From NCBI GenBank assembly GCA_903772945.1, contig CAICTM010000273.1, positions 1-64,000 on the forward strand: 64,000 nucleotides of DNA, in the 5' to 3' direction. Both the position numbers and the translations under genes were made by a program. Shown here one piece after another: positions 40,954 to 50,660 of the stretch; position 1 is the stretch's first letter, and every line of letters begins with the position of its first letter. Origin of the DNA: Seminavis robusta. Lineage: Eukaryota; Bacillariophyta; Bacillariophyceae; Naviculales; Naviculaceae. Under the pieces are notes generated by a model. That model searched no databases. It had not been told where the DNA came from and saw nothing but the letters and a program-made list of their open reading frames with translations.

Positions 40954-41985
40954 ATGACCAAGACGGCTGAACAAGACGACGAGAACAATGGCGTCGTTCG
41001 CAGTACCAAGTGCTTTGTGATTTCCGTACAAGATTTCCCACCGCCGGATTCCAAACAGACTACTGCCAAAAAGCCTTTGACCGATCATTCGTCTGCGTCG
41101 GTAGCATCATCATCATCATCACCTTCTGTGGTCCATGTCTTGGTGATTGCCCATCCCGACGACGAGAGCATGTTTTTCTTGCCCACATTGACCAATTTGA
41201 TTGCAGCCGGAGAAACCGTGTGGTTGCTCTGTTTGACAACGGGCAATTACGATGGATTGGGCGATACCCGCAAAAAGGAGCTCTCGAACGTCTGTCGATA
41301 TCTGGGCATTCATCGATTGATCCAAGTCCAAGTCGAACGGCTGAAAGATCATCCCACATGCGCATGGGAGTTGGATGCCGTAACAGGGGAAATCGAACGA
41401 GCCTTGCTGGCTGCCGTCAAGAAACACAGTGACAAGAATAATAATAACAATAATCCACCGATTCAACGATTGGTCCTCATTACATTTGATTTCTTTGGAG
41501 TCAGTGGACACATCAATCATCGGGATACCTATCTGGGAGTCCGAAATTTGTATTATCAAGAACAAAAACAGCCACAAAAACATGACGAAAAGACAGGCAC
41601 TACCAAAACAGACGCTCCAAAGGAAATGCCACTTAGATTACCTCCACTGGATGCTTGGCAATTGGAAACTGTTCACTGGTTGCCCATCAAATACATGCCC
41701 GTCGCTGCATGGATACGACTCCTCCTGTATCTAATTGGGCTCTGGAAACCCACTTTTACACCATTTCCCACTCTACCACCACAAAATACTGAGAACGACA
41801 AGCAAGCTGCGACAACCAATGACAAACATAATATCCAACAGATGGCCCATGTCTTTCAAAGTGTGGATTGCATCCAAAGTTGGAAGGCCATGTCCACACA
41901 TCAATCGCAATGGGTCTGGTACAGACGACTATTTGTCATTTTTAGTTGCTACACATTTGTCAACAAACTCAAACCAATTCGGTAG
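40954..41985 (+). CDS. PIGL: GlcNAc-PI de-N-acetylase (PIG-L)
   Basis: 343 aa, single exon. It removes the acetyl group from GlcNAc-PI on the cytosolic face of the ER, the second step of GPI-anchor synthesis. The zinc motif AHPDDESMFF (67-71 HPDDE) is followed by TTGNYDGLG (97-103), ELSNVCRYLGI and DFFGVSGHINHRD with the metal His. The head is Ser-rich rather than the usual N-terminal membrane helix; the hydrophobic segment WIRLLLYLIGLW lies later (about 245-260). A poly-Asn run and a Lys/Thr-rich insertion are lineage-specific. It complements PIG-M in the same pathway. Confidence 0.95.
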   Translation: MTKTAEQDDENNGVVRSTKCFVISVQDFPPPDSKQTTAKKPLTDHSSASVASSSSSPSVVHVLVIAHPDDESMFFLPTLTNLIAAGETVWLLCLTTGNYDGLGDTRKKELSNVCRYLGIHRLIQVQVERLKDHPTCAWELDAVTGEIERALLAAVKKHSDKNNNNNNPPIQRLVLITFDFFGVSGHINHRDTYLGVRNLYYQEQKQPQKHDEKTGTTKTDAPKEMPLRLPPLDAWQLETVHWLPIKYMPVAAWIRLLLYLIGLWKPTFTPFPTLPPQNTENDKQAATTNDKHNIQQMAHVFQSVDCIQSWKAMSTHQSQWVWYRRLFVIFSCYTFVNKLKPIR

Positions 41986-42690
41986 CAACTATTGCTCTGA
42001 ATACTGAGCATTATTCGCCGCCGTGAACAAAATATTTTATTAAAACAACTGTCAATATTGCACAGCTTTGGACGAGTCGAGTAAAGTCTATGGTGAACAA
42101 AAGAGTAAGACAATCATCCTTCCTTTCCTTAGGCTTGTGCCATTTGAATAAACCAATAAACCATTTCAGACGCTACTTGCTTTCGCAAGAACGTAATACG
42201 AAAAGCAGTGCAGGAACCACAATACAATTAGCGCCACTGAAGTCAGCAGTGCAAAACAAAATCTAGCGAGCTAGCAAGCAGCCGCCACACAAGACAGCCG
42301 TGTAGCTAGAAGCCTGATTCCAGATTTATCGTTGCATCCAAAGATCAACTGTGCCATGTCTACAACACAGTGGTCCTGCTGCACCAACTCCAATAAGAAA
42401 GTCTGCTTACCAGAACTGTATTTGCTGCTGTTGGTAGACCAGATGTACTTCCATATGGTTCCTCCTTCAACACAACCTTTGACGTAGCATTTGCCGATTG
42501 TTGTCAAACAAATGTCCACTGGTGATTGCTTCAGTAAAGCTCTCTTTGGTCCCGTAGCTCCACGCGAAGCATTTTACCAGGCCTGCTGGTTTTGTTTTGG
42601 GTTCGGCCACATAAATTGTGAACCGTCATTTTTCACTTTTTTTGTCGGGCATCATCTCGCGAGACTAGATACATTACCGGTAGATCGACC
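41986..42690. other. Intergenic, about 700 bp
   Basis: A minus-strand open frame at 42271-42519 has fair composition but no ATG and no family match; I leave it uncalled. One TACCGGTA lies at 42675-42682, just before the next start codon. Confidence 0.4.
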
Positions 42691-43506
42691 ATGACGAGTT
42701 TGTTGAACGGCGGCGGCGGCGACAAGACCTTTGAGGTCCCCGTTGGACTCAAGGATCGCCTCGTTCGTGATGGTAAAATGACACCTGACGTGGCGGAAAA
42801 GGCAATCACTGCCTACAAACAGTTCATCTTTTTGAAGCAGCGCACGAAGGATTGGGATGCAACGATCGTGTCACCTTCGGGTTCGGTCGACATTGTGTGG
42901 CACGAGCACATCCTCGATGTCAAACATTACGTCAAGGCGTGTAATGAGTATTGTGGGCGCTTGATTGGGCACAATCCCGATGGCGGGTTGAACGTAGCTG
43001 CACGTGGCGATCGAGTCAAACACACGAAGCTCTTGTTGCAGGCAATCTTTGGAGACGATCACGACACAGCAGTCTGGTCTTTTGGTGACGAGGAAGATGC
43101 GGCTCCTCGTGACAAGAAGAAACGTCGAACTGACCAACACGAAGTGGTGGATTTGGTAGACTTTTTCGATGACACGGAAAAGGTCAATGCTGGGCCTCGA
43201 GCAACAGAAATTTTTTTGACGGTTGAATCGTTTTTTGATCATCGGAAACGTAGGGACCCGTACCGGGAGCAGCTAGTAGTCTGCATTCGAGAGGATCAGC
43301 CGTTTGAGGTGTTGACGAGTAGAGGTGGGCCTTTCAGACGATCTCCTTCGGAGAAGTTTAGTTTGAGGTTTGACGGCGAACGGCTGGATTGGGCGAGCAC
43401 CCCGAGTGCTGAAGGAATGAAAGACGGGGACACTGTCACCGTCTTTGTTACCCGCAAGAAAATTTTGGCAACCCGCAAGCGTATTTTGGCAACCAAAGGC
43501 GATTGA
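42691..43506 (+). CDS. Protein with WHEH-type N-terminal domain and C-terminal ubiquitin/SUMO-like domain
   Basis: 271 aa, single exon. The N-terminal part (about 15-125) has VDIVWHEHILDVKHYVKACN and LIGHNPDGG, a pattern seen in glycine-rich-domain (DUF1399-like) proteins, with W-H-x-H as the conserved core. An acidic/basic linker follows, then a SUMO/Rad60-like fold at about 170-255: IFLTVESFF, LVVCIREDQPFEVL, FSLRFDGERLDWASTPSAEGMKD. The last matches the ubiquitin-like F-x-F-D-G-x-x-L...TP..xGMxDGD pattern. There is no C-terminal GG for conjugation, so it is probably a ubiquitin-like interaction domain. Function unknown. Confidence 0.7.
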   Translation: MTSLLNGGGGDKTFEVPVGLKDRLVRDGKMTPDVAEKAITAYKQFIFLKQRTKDWDATIVSPSGSVDIVWHEHILDVKHYVKACNEYCGRLIGHNPDGGLNVAARGDRVKHTKLLLQAIFGDDHDTAVWSFGDEEDAAPRDKKKRRTDQHEVVDLVDFFDDTEKVNAGPRATEIFLTVESFFDHRKRRDPYREQLVVCIREDQPFEVLTSRGGPFRRSPSEKFSLRFDGERLDWASTPSAEGMKDGDTVTVFVTRKKILATRKRILATKGD

Positions 43507-44105
43507 CGTGAAAACGAGCAGCCGCTCTACGTCGAGATGTAAGATTGAGAGGCGCTTGTCTCGGTTGGCTGCCAAGGCCATCATACCACAAGCAAGCAAG
43601 TACATATAATCCTGCCTGGTAGATTATTATAAAGCAACAAGCCAATGAAGAATAGAATCTGCTCTACACGTGCAGTAGTCGTAGTCGTACCGGTACCTTT
43701 GTGCTGTGTAGAAACGTTTCACCCAAGATAGTCGAAAGCCTCAGCCACAACTGTACCCTACGGTACCGGTAGAGAGCTGTGACGGTTGGGCTAGTAGGGC
43801 CTCATCGTGCCCTCAACGAACAGCAAGTCATGAACCAGGAACGGAGGAAGCTATAGTTTCGTCAAATACTTTCCGAAGATTCGCCGGACGCCATCCAGCT
43901 AGAGCAACTGGAAGGCAACTGCCCGTATTCTACAGCAATGAGCGGTGGCAGGTAGATCCTGGTTGGCCGTACCGGTACTAGTTACATAATAAAATCTACT
44001 AGATCTACTATGGATAGGAAAATCATTACATGTACGACGATGATGCTAGACCAGCCAGATGGTACCGTCCTTTATCACTTCCTCACTCGCCAAACAAAAC
44101 CAACA
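43507..44105. other. Intergenic, about 600 bp, rich in TACCGGTA
   Basis: Three TACCGGTA palindromes within 300 bp (43688, 43764, 43970). 3'-to-3' space between two genes; no gene is seen. Confidence 0.5.
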
Positions 44106-45988
44106 TTATCTAGTTTCTTGATTTTGCATTGACGGGGGTTTAGAGTAGGTGAGTATCTTGATGCACTCCTTCTTATGCGCTTTCCAGGCCTTCTTTTGAC
44201 AACGGGTCGAGCAGTAGGCCACAGACTTGCACTGTGTGCACCGTCCAAACTCCTTCACTGTGGACTCAAATGCTGTGCATTGCGGGTTGGCGCATGGAGC
44301 ACAGTGACTGGCAGCATGACGACGAATTGTGGCTTCGCGCTGATTTCCTTCAAGCCCTTTGTCGTCACAATATTGAGCCAGAGCACCATTCCACTCTTCT
44401 ACCCTGTTGAGCAATTCTCCTTCGTTTACTTCCCAATGGATGTCACTCCACCAGAAGAGTTTATCGAGGCGTTCAATACAGCCATCATACACATCTGGAG
44501 CCCAAGTACCAATCTTACTCTTCGGGTTTGCATGGTCTGCAAGTGAAGACGACCCCATTAATCGAATGTCCTTTGCGGTCATCTCACGGATCTGAGCAGA
44601 TGTCATGCCAGCAAACTGTGGCAAAAGGAGCGAATGTTCAACTCTGAGGCCGAACTCTTTAGGTATTATGTGCATTCGATTGATCATTCTTGGAAGGGTC
44701 GGAAGGGTTGCTTCATGATACACAGCTTTTACTCCAAGCAGCCCACCATTGGCATCATTCTTGTATCGAGGCTCAGGAGAGCTAAACCAGCAGCAGTTGA
44801 AGTAGGTTTCCCCCCGTTTGCAGACACATGATGCCAAAGGTGAGTACCGAAAATACACGCTTGTTCCATCATCTTTGCTATCCATGTAGATTGGAGCTTG
44901 AACTTCTTTGTCTCCTTCGTGGCACTGTTTCCATGGCAATCTACTCCCACAACGACAATATGCTTTGGCAATCTTGTCCTCCTTATTCTCAAATTCTTTC
45001 ATTGCCTGGATGAGATCTTTCTTCCTAGATAATTCTGCCAATTGCCGGGCTGATTTTCCGTAGAGATGCAGCAAATGAAACGGGTCACTTGTTGTGGATT
45101 TTGGCTGGTGATCTGACTCACCAAGTATGCGAGAACAATCAGCTCCGCATTTGACAAGAATTATGGCACATTCCAGGTTTCCTTTTAGCGCCTGCTTCAA
45201 TTTGGCAGATCTACCAGTAGTGGCATTCTTCATTGTTTGAGCATCCACAGCAAGCATGGCACAAAGAAGGCACAAGGCTGTAGTTCCTGCAGGGGCTGAT
45301 CCAATATCTGAAGCAGTGTCATTGGCATTTTCCAAAACTGGGGCATCAATAGCGGCTCCCAAGGCGACTAGATCTTCTAGAAGAGGCACATCACCCATAA
45401 AACCAGCGTATTGCAGAAAGTTCAGATTGTCAAATGTGTCATACTCTGCAACTGGAATTTGCTCAATGGACACATGCACAAGACTGTCCCAAAGTGCTTT
45501 CGTTTCGGTTCTGTGGTTGTCGCTTGATCTGCAGATTGGTCGTCGTCATGACTTGTCGTGCATTTGCACATTCTGTACTTTTTGAAACTAGCCTCTTCTC
45601 GTGCAGCATACAAGGGCCTTTTTAATTAACTTCAGCAGATCTTTAATGTCTTGTCTGTGTTTCAAGGACTGGGACTCTCCAGCAATTTCATCATTTGCTC
45701 GCTTTCTATACTGCAACAACTGCGTTTTTGTTTCAGTATCATCATCATCACATGGGAGTTGTGTCAGCCCCTGCTCAGATGCTGCCAGACACCGGTTCCA
45801 TTGCCGAACTTGGCATGCTGCCATGGCCACCCTCAGAGACTTCTTGCTGCTAGGGTTTTCCTTGGAACCCGTAAGGGCATCTTCCAGTTCCACAATCCAG
45901 CCATTATCAGGGCATTCCAGGCAATTGAGCTGCTCCTTTGGGGCGGTTGTGGTAGGCCAGCCCTGATTCGTTTGCTTTTCTTTCCCAT
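44106..45988 (-). CDS. Ankyrin/MYND protein with SEC-C-like Cys motifs; N-terminal exons uncertain
   Basis: The secure part is the frame at 44106-45479, open to about 45550: LVALGAAIDAPVL and LVKCGADCSRILGE are ankyrin-like; CRCGSRLPWKQCHEG and CKRGETYFNCCW are SEC-C-like zinc motifs; CTAFESTVKEFGRCTQCKS then YCSTRCQKKAWKAHKKEC is a MYND finger at the end. There is no ATG at the head of this frame, so exons lie upstream. A helical frame covers about 45588-45940 (KSLRVAMAACQVRQWNRCLA, DIKDLLKLIKKAL) and ATG 45988 opens MGKKSKRIRAG, as in the MYND gene at 35063. The three pieces are in different frames; I could fix neither intron, so either small introns or decay explain it. Confidence 0.6.
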
Positions 45989-46443
45989 TGGTTGACGGTG
46001 GCGACCACTTTGGATGGATTCAACGGTACCTGGTACCGATTGACGAACTAGTATGGTGCCTGCATGGTAGTCCAGAAGAAGAACACTGGTTTGCCGATGT
46101 CCTGTGTCCACATAGCAAGAGCATTCAAGCAGCGTCGAGCTGATATCTGACTGTGGAAAGATCTTTCTCGGGCGAGCCAGTCGCGCTTTGGATCTTTCCA
46201 GTCATTCATCGTCTTAAATCGGACTTAAAGTAGCGCTTTAAGTCTCAAATCAAATCCTTTAAATCGCAATTTTAAAAGGAGGACTTAAAAAGTGACGATA
46301 TGGATCTTTCCAGTCATTCATCGTTTGATCTTTCTTGGCCCTCCGGTGTCAGAGCTCACAATTCAATTCAGCCATTCACTCGGTCGAAGAACCCACCCTC
46401 AAAAAACCACGAACCCACCTTCTTCTTCTCTTCATACCTAACC
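45989..46443. other. Divergent gap with a direct-repeat-flanked insert
   Basis: Between the MYND gene and hydrolase B. A 24-bp direct repeat (46189-46212 and 46301-46324) flanks an 88-bp AT-rich piece with an internal inverted repeat (ACTTAAAG/CTTTAAGT). No gene is seen. Confidence 0.45.
46189..46324. repeat. 24-bp direct repeats flanking an 88-bp palindromic insert
   Basis: Both repeats begin TGGATCTTTCCAGTCATTCA and are identical over 24 bp. The insert has ACTTAAAG-TAGCG-CTTTAAGT near its left end and several TTTAAA-like runs. It may be a small duplication or a solo insert with an unusually long target duplication. Confidence 0.6.
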
Positions 46444-47316
46444 ATGTCGGAAGCTTTCACCCTCGACCCCAAGGAAACTGCTCTCCTCTTCATTGAATAC
46501 CAAAATGAATTCACAACCGAAGGAGGAAAGGTAATGAGAAAATGGACGAGCTGTCAAGATCTATTCAGATTTCCTTTTCGACTCGTGCACTCACTCTTTA
46601 CATACCGGTACATTTTTCTTTTGCCTTCTATTAATTGTTTTTACGATCTACAGCTCCATGGAGCAGTCAAGGAGTGCATGGAAAAGACCAACATGTTGGA
46701 GAATTCCAAAAAGTTGATGGATGCCGCTCGAGAAGCAGGATGCACCATTATCCACGCACCCATTGCCTTTGAAAAGGGACACAATGAGATTGCCGACAAA
46801 CCGTACGGAATTTTGGCAGGAGTCAAGGAAGGAGAAGCCTTTACAGCTGGAGAGTGGGGATCCGAGTTCTGCGATACCATGAAACCCAAAGATGGAGACA
46901 AGATTGTCAAGGGAAAGACTGGGCTCTGCAGTTTTTATTCCACCAACCTGGATTTCCTTTTGAGGTACGTGGGTTTCAATTCTATCTACTGTTGGCAAAA
47001 ACAAATGTGGAGGGAGATTGCATGTGACAAAGAACTAAAATGGTTGGGACTCGTTACTCCGCGCATTCTTTTTTTGCTCCACGACAGACATGGCAAGATT
47101 TCGAACGTTGTCATTGGTGGCTTTTTGACCAACTGCTGTGTGGAATCTTCGATGCGTTCTGCTTATGAGCATGGTTTCAAAGTATACACGCTAAAGGACG
47201 GGTCCTCTGCCACTGCGGTGGCCGCCCATGACAATGCCTTCGAGCACGATTTCGGCATGTTTAGCATTCCCACTACTTGCGACGATGTCATCAAATCCCT
47301 CAAATCCAATCAGTAA
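46444..47316 (+). CDS. Isochorismatase-like hydrolase, cytosolic (paralogue B)
   Basis: Three exons, 46444-46530, 46654-46964, 47088-47316 (208 aa); both introns are 123 bp and GT-AG. ATG at 46444 (MSEAFTLDPKETALLF), so no leader, unlike paralogue A at 40625. The same motifs are present: FIEYQNEF (Glu in place of the usual catalytic Asp), KGKTGLCSFYSTNLDFLL and IGGFLTNCCVESSMR (Cys). Intron 1 splits the GGK/LH junction, where A has none; intron 2 lies at LLR/HGK, whereas the second intron of A comes later at YEHG. The intron sets therefore differ although the proteins are close. Substrate unknown. Confidence 0.85.
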   Translation: MSEAFTLDPKETALLFIEYQNEFTTEGGKVMRKWTSCQDLFRFPFRLVHSLFTYRYIFLLPSINCFYDLQLHGAVKECMEKTNMLENSKKLMDAAREAGCTIIHAPIAFEKGHNEIADKPYGILAGVKEGEAFTAGEWGSEFCDTMKPKDGDKIVKGKTGLCSFYSTNLDFLLRYVGFNSIYCWQKQMWREIACDKELKWLGLVTPRILFLLHDRHGKISNVVIGGFLTNCCVESSMRSAYEHGFKVYTLKDGSSATAVAAHDNAFEHDFGMFSIPTTCDDVIKSLKSNQ

Positions 47317-47494
47317 ACGAATCGAATCCAATGCAACAACAACAACCATGCCACAACATATCACATTTCGAGGAGGTTGTTGATAGTGACGTGGTGGACT
47401 ACTGTCGAGACTGATTATCTTGAGGCAGTGGAGACGTTTATCCTGTAGAATCAACTATTAGAATGTAGCTTATAGGTCAACTACCTTAGGTACC
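47317..47494. other. Gap after hydrolase B
   Basis: 3' region of hydrolase B with one TACCGGTA at 47491-47498. Nothing else. Confidence 0.4.
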
Positions 47495-47760
47495 GGTATA
47501 TGACGTTCCTCGTGGCTTCAGAGGACGCACGTCTTCTTTCAAAGCTAACAAAAGTGGCATTTTTGTTGCATTATCAATATCATTCTCCTTCCCGGTGGAG
47601 TGCTTGTGCCATCTATTTTCCACCACGGATCCGGATGAAAGCCAGAAATTTCATTGTTTGTGCTCGACAGGGGGTCAAGGGAGAATCATTGGGGCGTTCT
47701 GAAAGCCCAAGTTTCCAGCTCCCGTGGAACTTCATGAATACCATACAAATGACAAGTGAA
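47495..47760 (-). pseudogene. Decayed copy of the last bestrophin exon
   Basis: Read on the minus strand this stretch gives GIHEVPRELE and SGFHPDPWWKIDG, matching GIHEVARELE and SGFHPDSWWEVDN in the last exon of the bestrophin gene that begins about 100 bp away (47865-48310). The order of the matches is the same, with a stop and indels between them, and similarity continues to the last codons (CTTCTTTCAAAG near 47535 against CTTCTTTGAAGG near 47888). It is a direct tandem duplicate of the gene's 3' end that has decayed. Confidence 0.75.
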
Positions 47761-47864
47761 GCTCATTGGGGTCGTCGACACGGAATGGCGCGACCACAAG
47801 TAACGCATGAAAGGCAACGATGAGCTTGTGGGTCACTTATCGTACGGTAGGTGTCTCGCGTTCC

Positions 47865-50015
47865 TCATCGCTTCAATGGATGCACGTCTTCTTTGAAGGC
47901 AACAACTGTGGCTTTCGCAGTGGTGGCAATGGCTTTCGCAGTGGTGGCAATACCATTATCCTTTTCTGGTGGTGTTGGTGGAGGCACAGCGACCTTGGGG
48001 CTACTGCTATTGTTATCCACTTCCCACCATGAATCAGGATGAAAGCCCGAATAAATTGTAATCAATGATTCGTTGAATTGAGCCTGAAAAGTGGTCAGTG
48101 GGATGTCATTGGGGACGTTATGAAACGGGTTCTCCAGTTCACGGGCCACCTCATGAATGCCTAGGAAGCACAAGACTGTGACAAAGTTCAAGAGGCAAGC
48201 AAACGCCAAGTCATTCACAAAGCAGTAGTAGAGGAGTGGGAAGATGAACAAGACAGCAATGGTAAAGAAGACTGTCATTTGTGCGTGAGGAAACGGGAAT
48301 GGGTTGTAGGCTAAAAAAGAAAAGAGGCAAGAGAGGATAGTGAGCACTAAGGATGATGAAACTGGGCAGAAGTAGACAGACAAAGAAAGATCCTTACACA
48401 GCTTGCGAGCCTGGTTGTACCCTGACATCCCGTCCGACAAAACGTGAGTAATACGGCTAATCAGTGGCCCTGGAATCTTGCCTGAAATGGAACGAGAATT
48501 AAAGTGAGTCAGCGAATGACAAAGCTACAGCTGCTGATCGCTGTAATTCGCAGCGAATGTGCCGTGCCGTACCTGTACTCCCCGTGAGATACTCCCGTGC
48601 CACAAACTCTTGTACAAAAAAGGAACACAATGCCACCTTGGCGTACGGTCCGTGTGCCCTTTGCAGCCTATCCACTTCGGCATCCGACACTCCTCCCAGT
48701 ATTTGAAAGGGTCGTACGGCATTGTAGAGCGTCCGATGTCGATTGTCGCGGGTTAATCCCAGTAAATAGTAAACGGCCGCGACGGTGTGAGATCCCGAAT
48801 CAAACTTTTTGCGCAATGCCTTGGACAATTCATCGGGATCGACGGGTGGCAAGGGTTGTCCTGGAAAGTATTCGGCCAAGGGCGATTGCGCTCCTTCAAT
48901 ATCATTCCTCAAAGTGGACAATGCCACTCCCGCCAAGAGACTGACCAAATGTGCCGTTTCTTGTAGAAAGGGCGATGGGTAGGGAATGTGAATGGGATCG
49001 ACAGAGCGAATGTCACCCTTGACACTGGCAATTCTGCGGAGACTGTAGCGTCCCCCCGACGCTGACATGGCATTGTTACGACCTGGACTATTATTGTTGC
49101 CGTGGTTGCTATTGTTGGGCAATGCAAATTGCTCTTGAAACCTGCGAGGTGCTTGAATACCGCCCTCTCGTCCTCCTGACGAAATGACCTTGCCGCCTTG
49201 CTGAGAACTGGTGGATCTGCCACTGCTGTTGCCTCCTATTGGTGGTGGTGGTGGGGGCCGCCTTTTGCGAGGCACTAGCTTCTTCCACCACGGTTGCTTT
49301 TGTTTTTCTTGAAGACTGGCTCGTACTTCCTCGAGGTGTTCGCTCAGGGTCGTACGATGGGCTCGTTCTCGTTCCCGTGTCAGATTGCGTAGATGGACGT
49401 GTTCTCCAAAGGATGGCGGGCGATATTTGTCGTATACCTGTGATTGATAATGATAGGCAGCACAGTATGTGGCGACATCCAACCATTTGCTGAGCATTTG
49501 ATGAATGGCAGTGGCTCCTTCCCAGTACTACATGTAGAATCAATAGAGAGAAATGATATAGGTGAAGAAGAAGAAGAGGGTAGACTAATGAATGAGTTGC
49601 AGAATCAAAGGTACAGAAGGGTAGCATGGTGTTGGGTTGGTACCTGACAAGATGATGAAAGCTTACCCTCTGATATGCAAAATTGAGTCTAAATGTCAAC
49701 AGGAAGGAAAAGAAGGCGACATAGCAAGTGATGGGATAAGGATCTGATGGTGCAGCATAGAAGAATGACGGAAGAGAAGGCAAGTTTAGTCGAAACCAGT
49801 CAAGCAAACACATAAACTTGACTTCACTTACGATCAAAGGGCCCCGTGTGTCTGCCTTGTCCTCGTTGCAAGACATCCCAATCGATGAAAAGAGCATGAT
49901 AGATGAGTATACCCGCCGTGGAACAGAGCGCTGGAACACATGCCTTCCAGAGCGCCGACCCATGTACTCGAAAGATCAGGGAGAAACCAAAGAGACTATT
50001 CTCGTAGACAATCAT
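47865..50015 (-). CDS. Bestrophin-like anion channel (paralogue A)
   Basis: Five exons (minus): 49832-50015, 49667-49743, 48573-49527, 48398-48481, 47865-48310, giving 581 aa; all GT-AG and in frame. Bestrophin-family marks are the N-terminal membrane entry LIFRVHGSALWKACVPAL, HPYPITCYVAFFSFLLTF, YQRYWEGATAIHQMLSKWLD, RPFQILGGVSD, YNPFPFPHAQM with two membrane helices after it, and GIHEVARELENPFHNVPNDIP (the acidic Ca-clasp-like region). A long Pro/Ser/Gln-rich insertion lies at about 140-230. Bestrophins pass chloride or bicarbonate; in algae some serve the CO2-concentrating mechanism. There is no obvious plastid leader here. Divergent from its paralogue at 50661. Confidence 0.85.
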
Positions 50016-50660
50016 GATGCTTAATTATTATTGTTGTTGTGAGCTGTGAGCATAGCATAGCATAAGGATGGAGGGATGTGCACTACAGTTTGGATGTCAA
50101 AGAAATGAGTTGGGAGAGCTGTGGTGAGGCAAATCACCAGCTGGAGCATCCATGACAGATAAATAGGATACATTTGCTGTATTCACTGGACCACAGTGGA
50201 AACATTCTCTGTTTTATTACATCCCTCGTTGTGCAGCAGTATTTGCTCAGTGTTCCTAAGGTTTCCTAACCGACGTCAGCAACAGGAACACAAAGACAAT
50301 TCAAGCATCCCCAACGGCATTCGGAACGGCTTACCATTCCCGATGTCTTGTTGCGGGTTGCGGAAGCGTTTCACTTCACTGCTGCATGGTGGTGGGGTTG
50401 GCGTCTTTTTGTTGATGGGATCCATGCATGGAAGCTTCCATTTCTCTCTTTTATCATACAGCTATCTAGCTAGCTAGCTAGAGGTGGTGCCTGTCTAGCT
50501 AGAGAGCCAAGCTTGATCCTTCGATACAAGTAAAGTAAAAGGCACCTCCCATAGTTTTCTCCAGAGGTATCTAGATTCCATCACCTCCAGTACCTCCGTT
50601 ACCTGCACTATCATACCACTGCACCATCATCTACCTTGAGTTGAGTTTGTTGTTGTCACC
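50016..50660. promoter_or_regulatory. Shared divergent region of the bestrophin pair
   Basis: About 645 bp between the two bestrophin start codons, with an AGCTAGCTAGCTAGCTAG run (about 50461-50480). It should hold both promoters; no CRE palindrome is present. Confidence 0.5.

Noticed and set aside
42271-42519. 82-codon minus-strand frame
   Set aside because: No ATG and no family match; could be an exon but I cannot support it.
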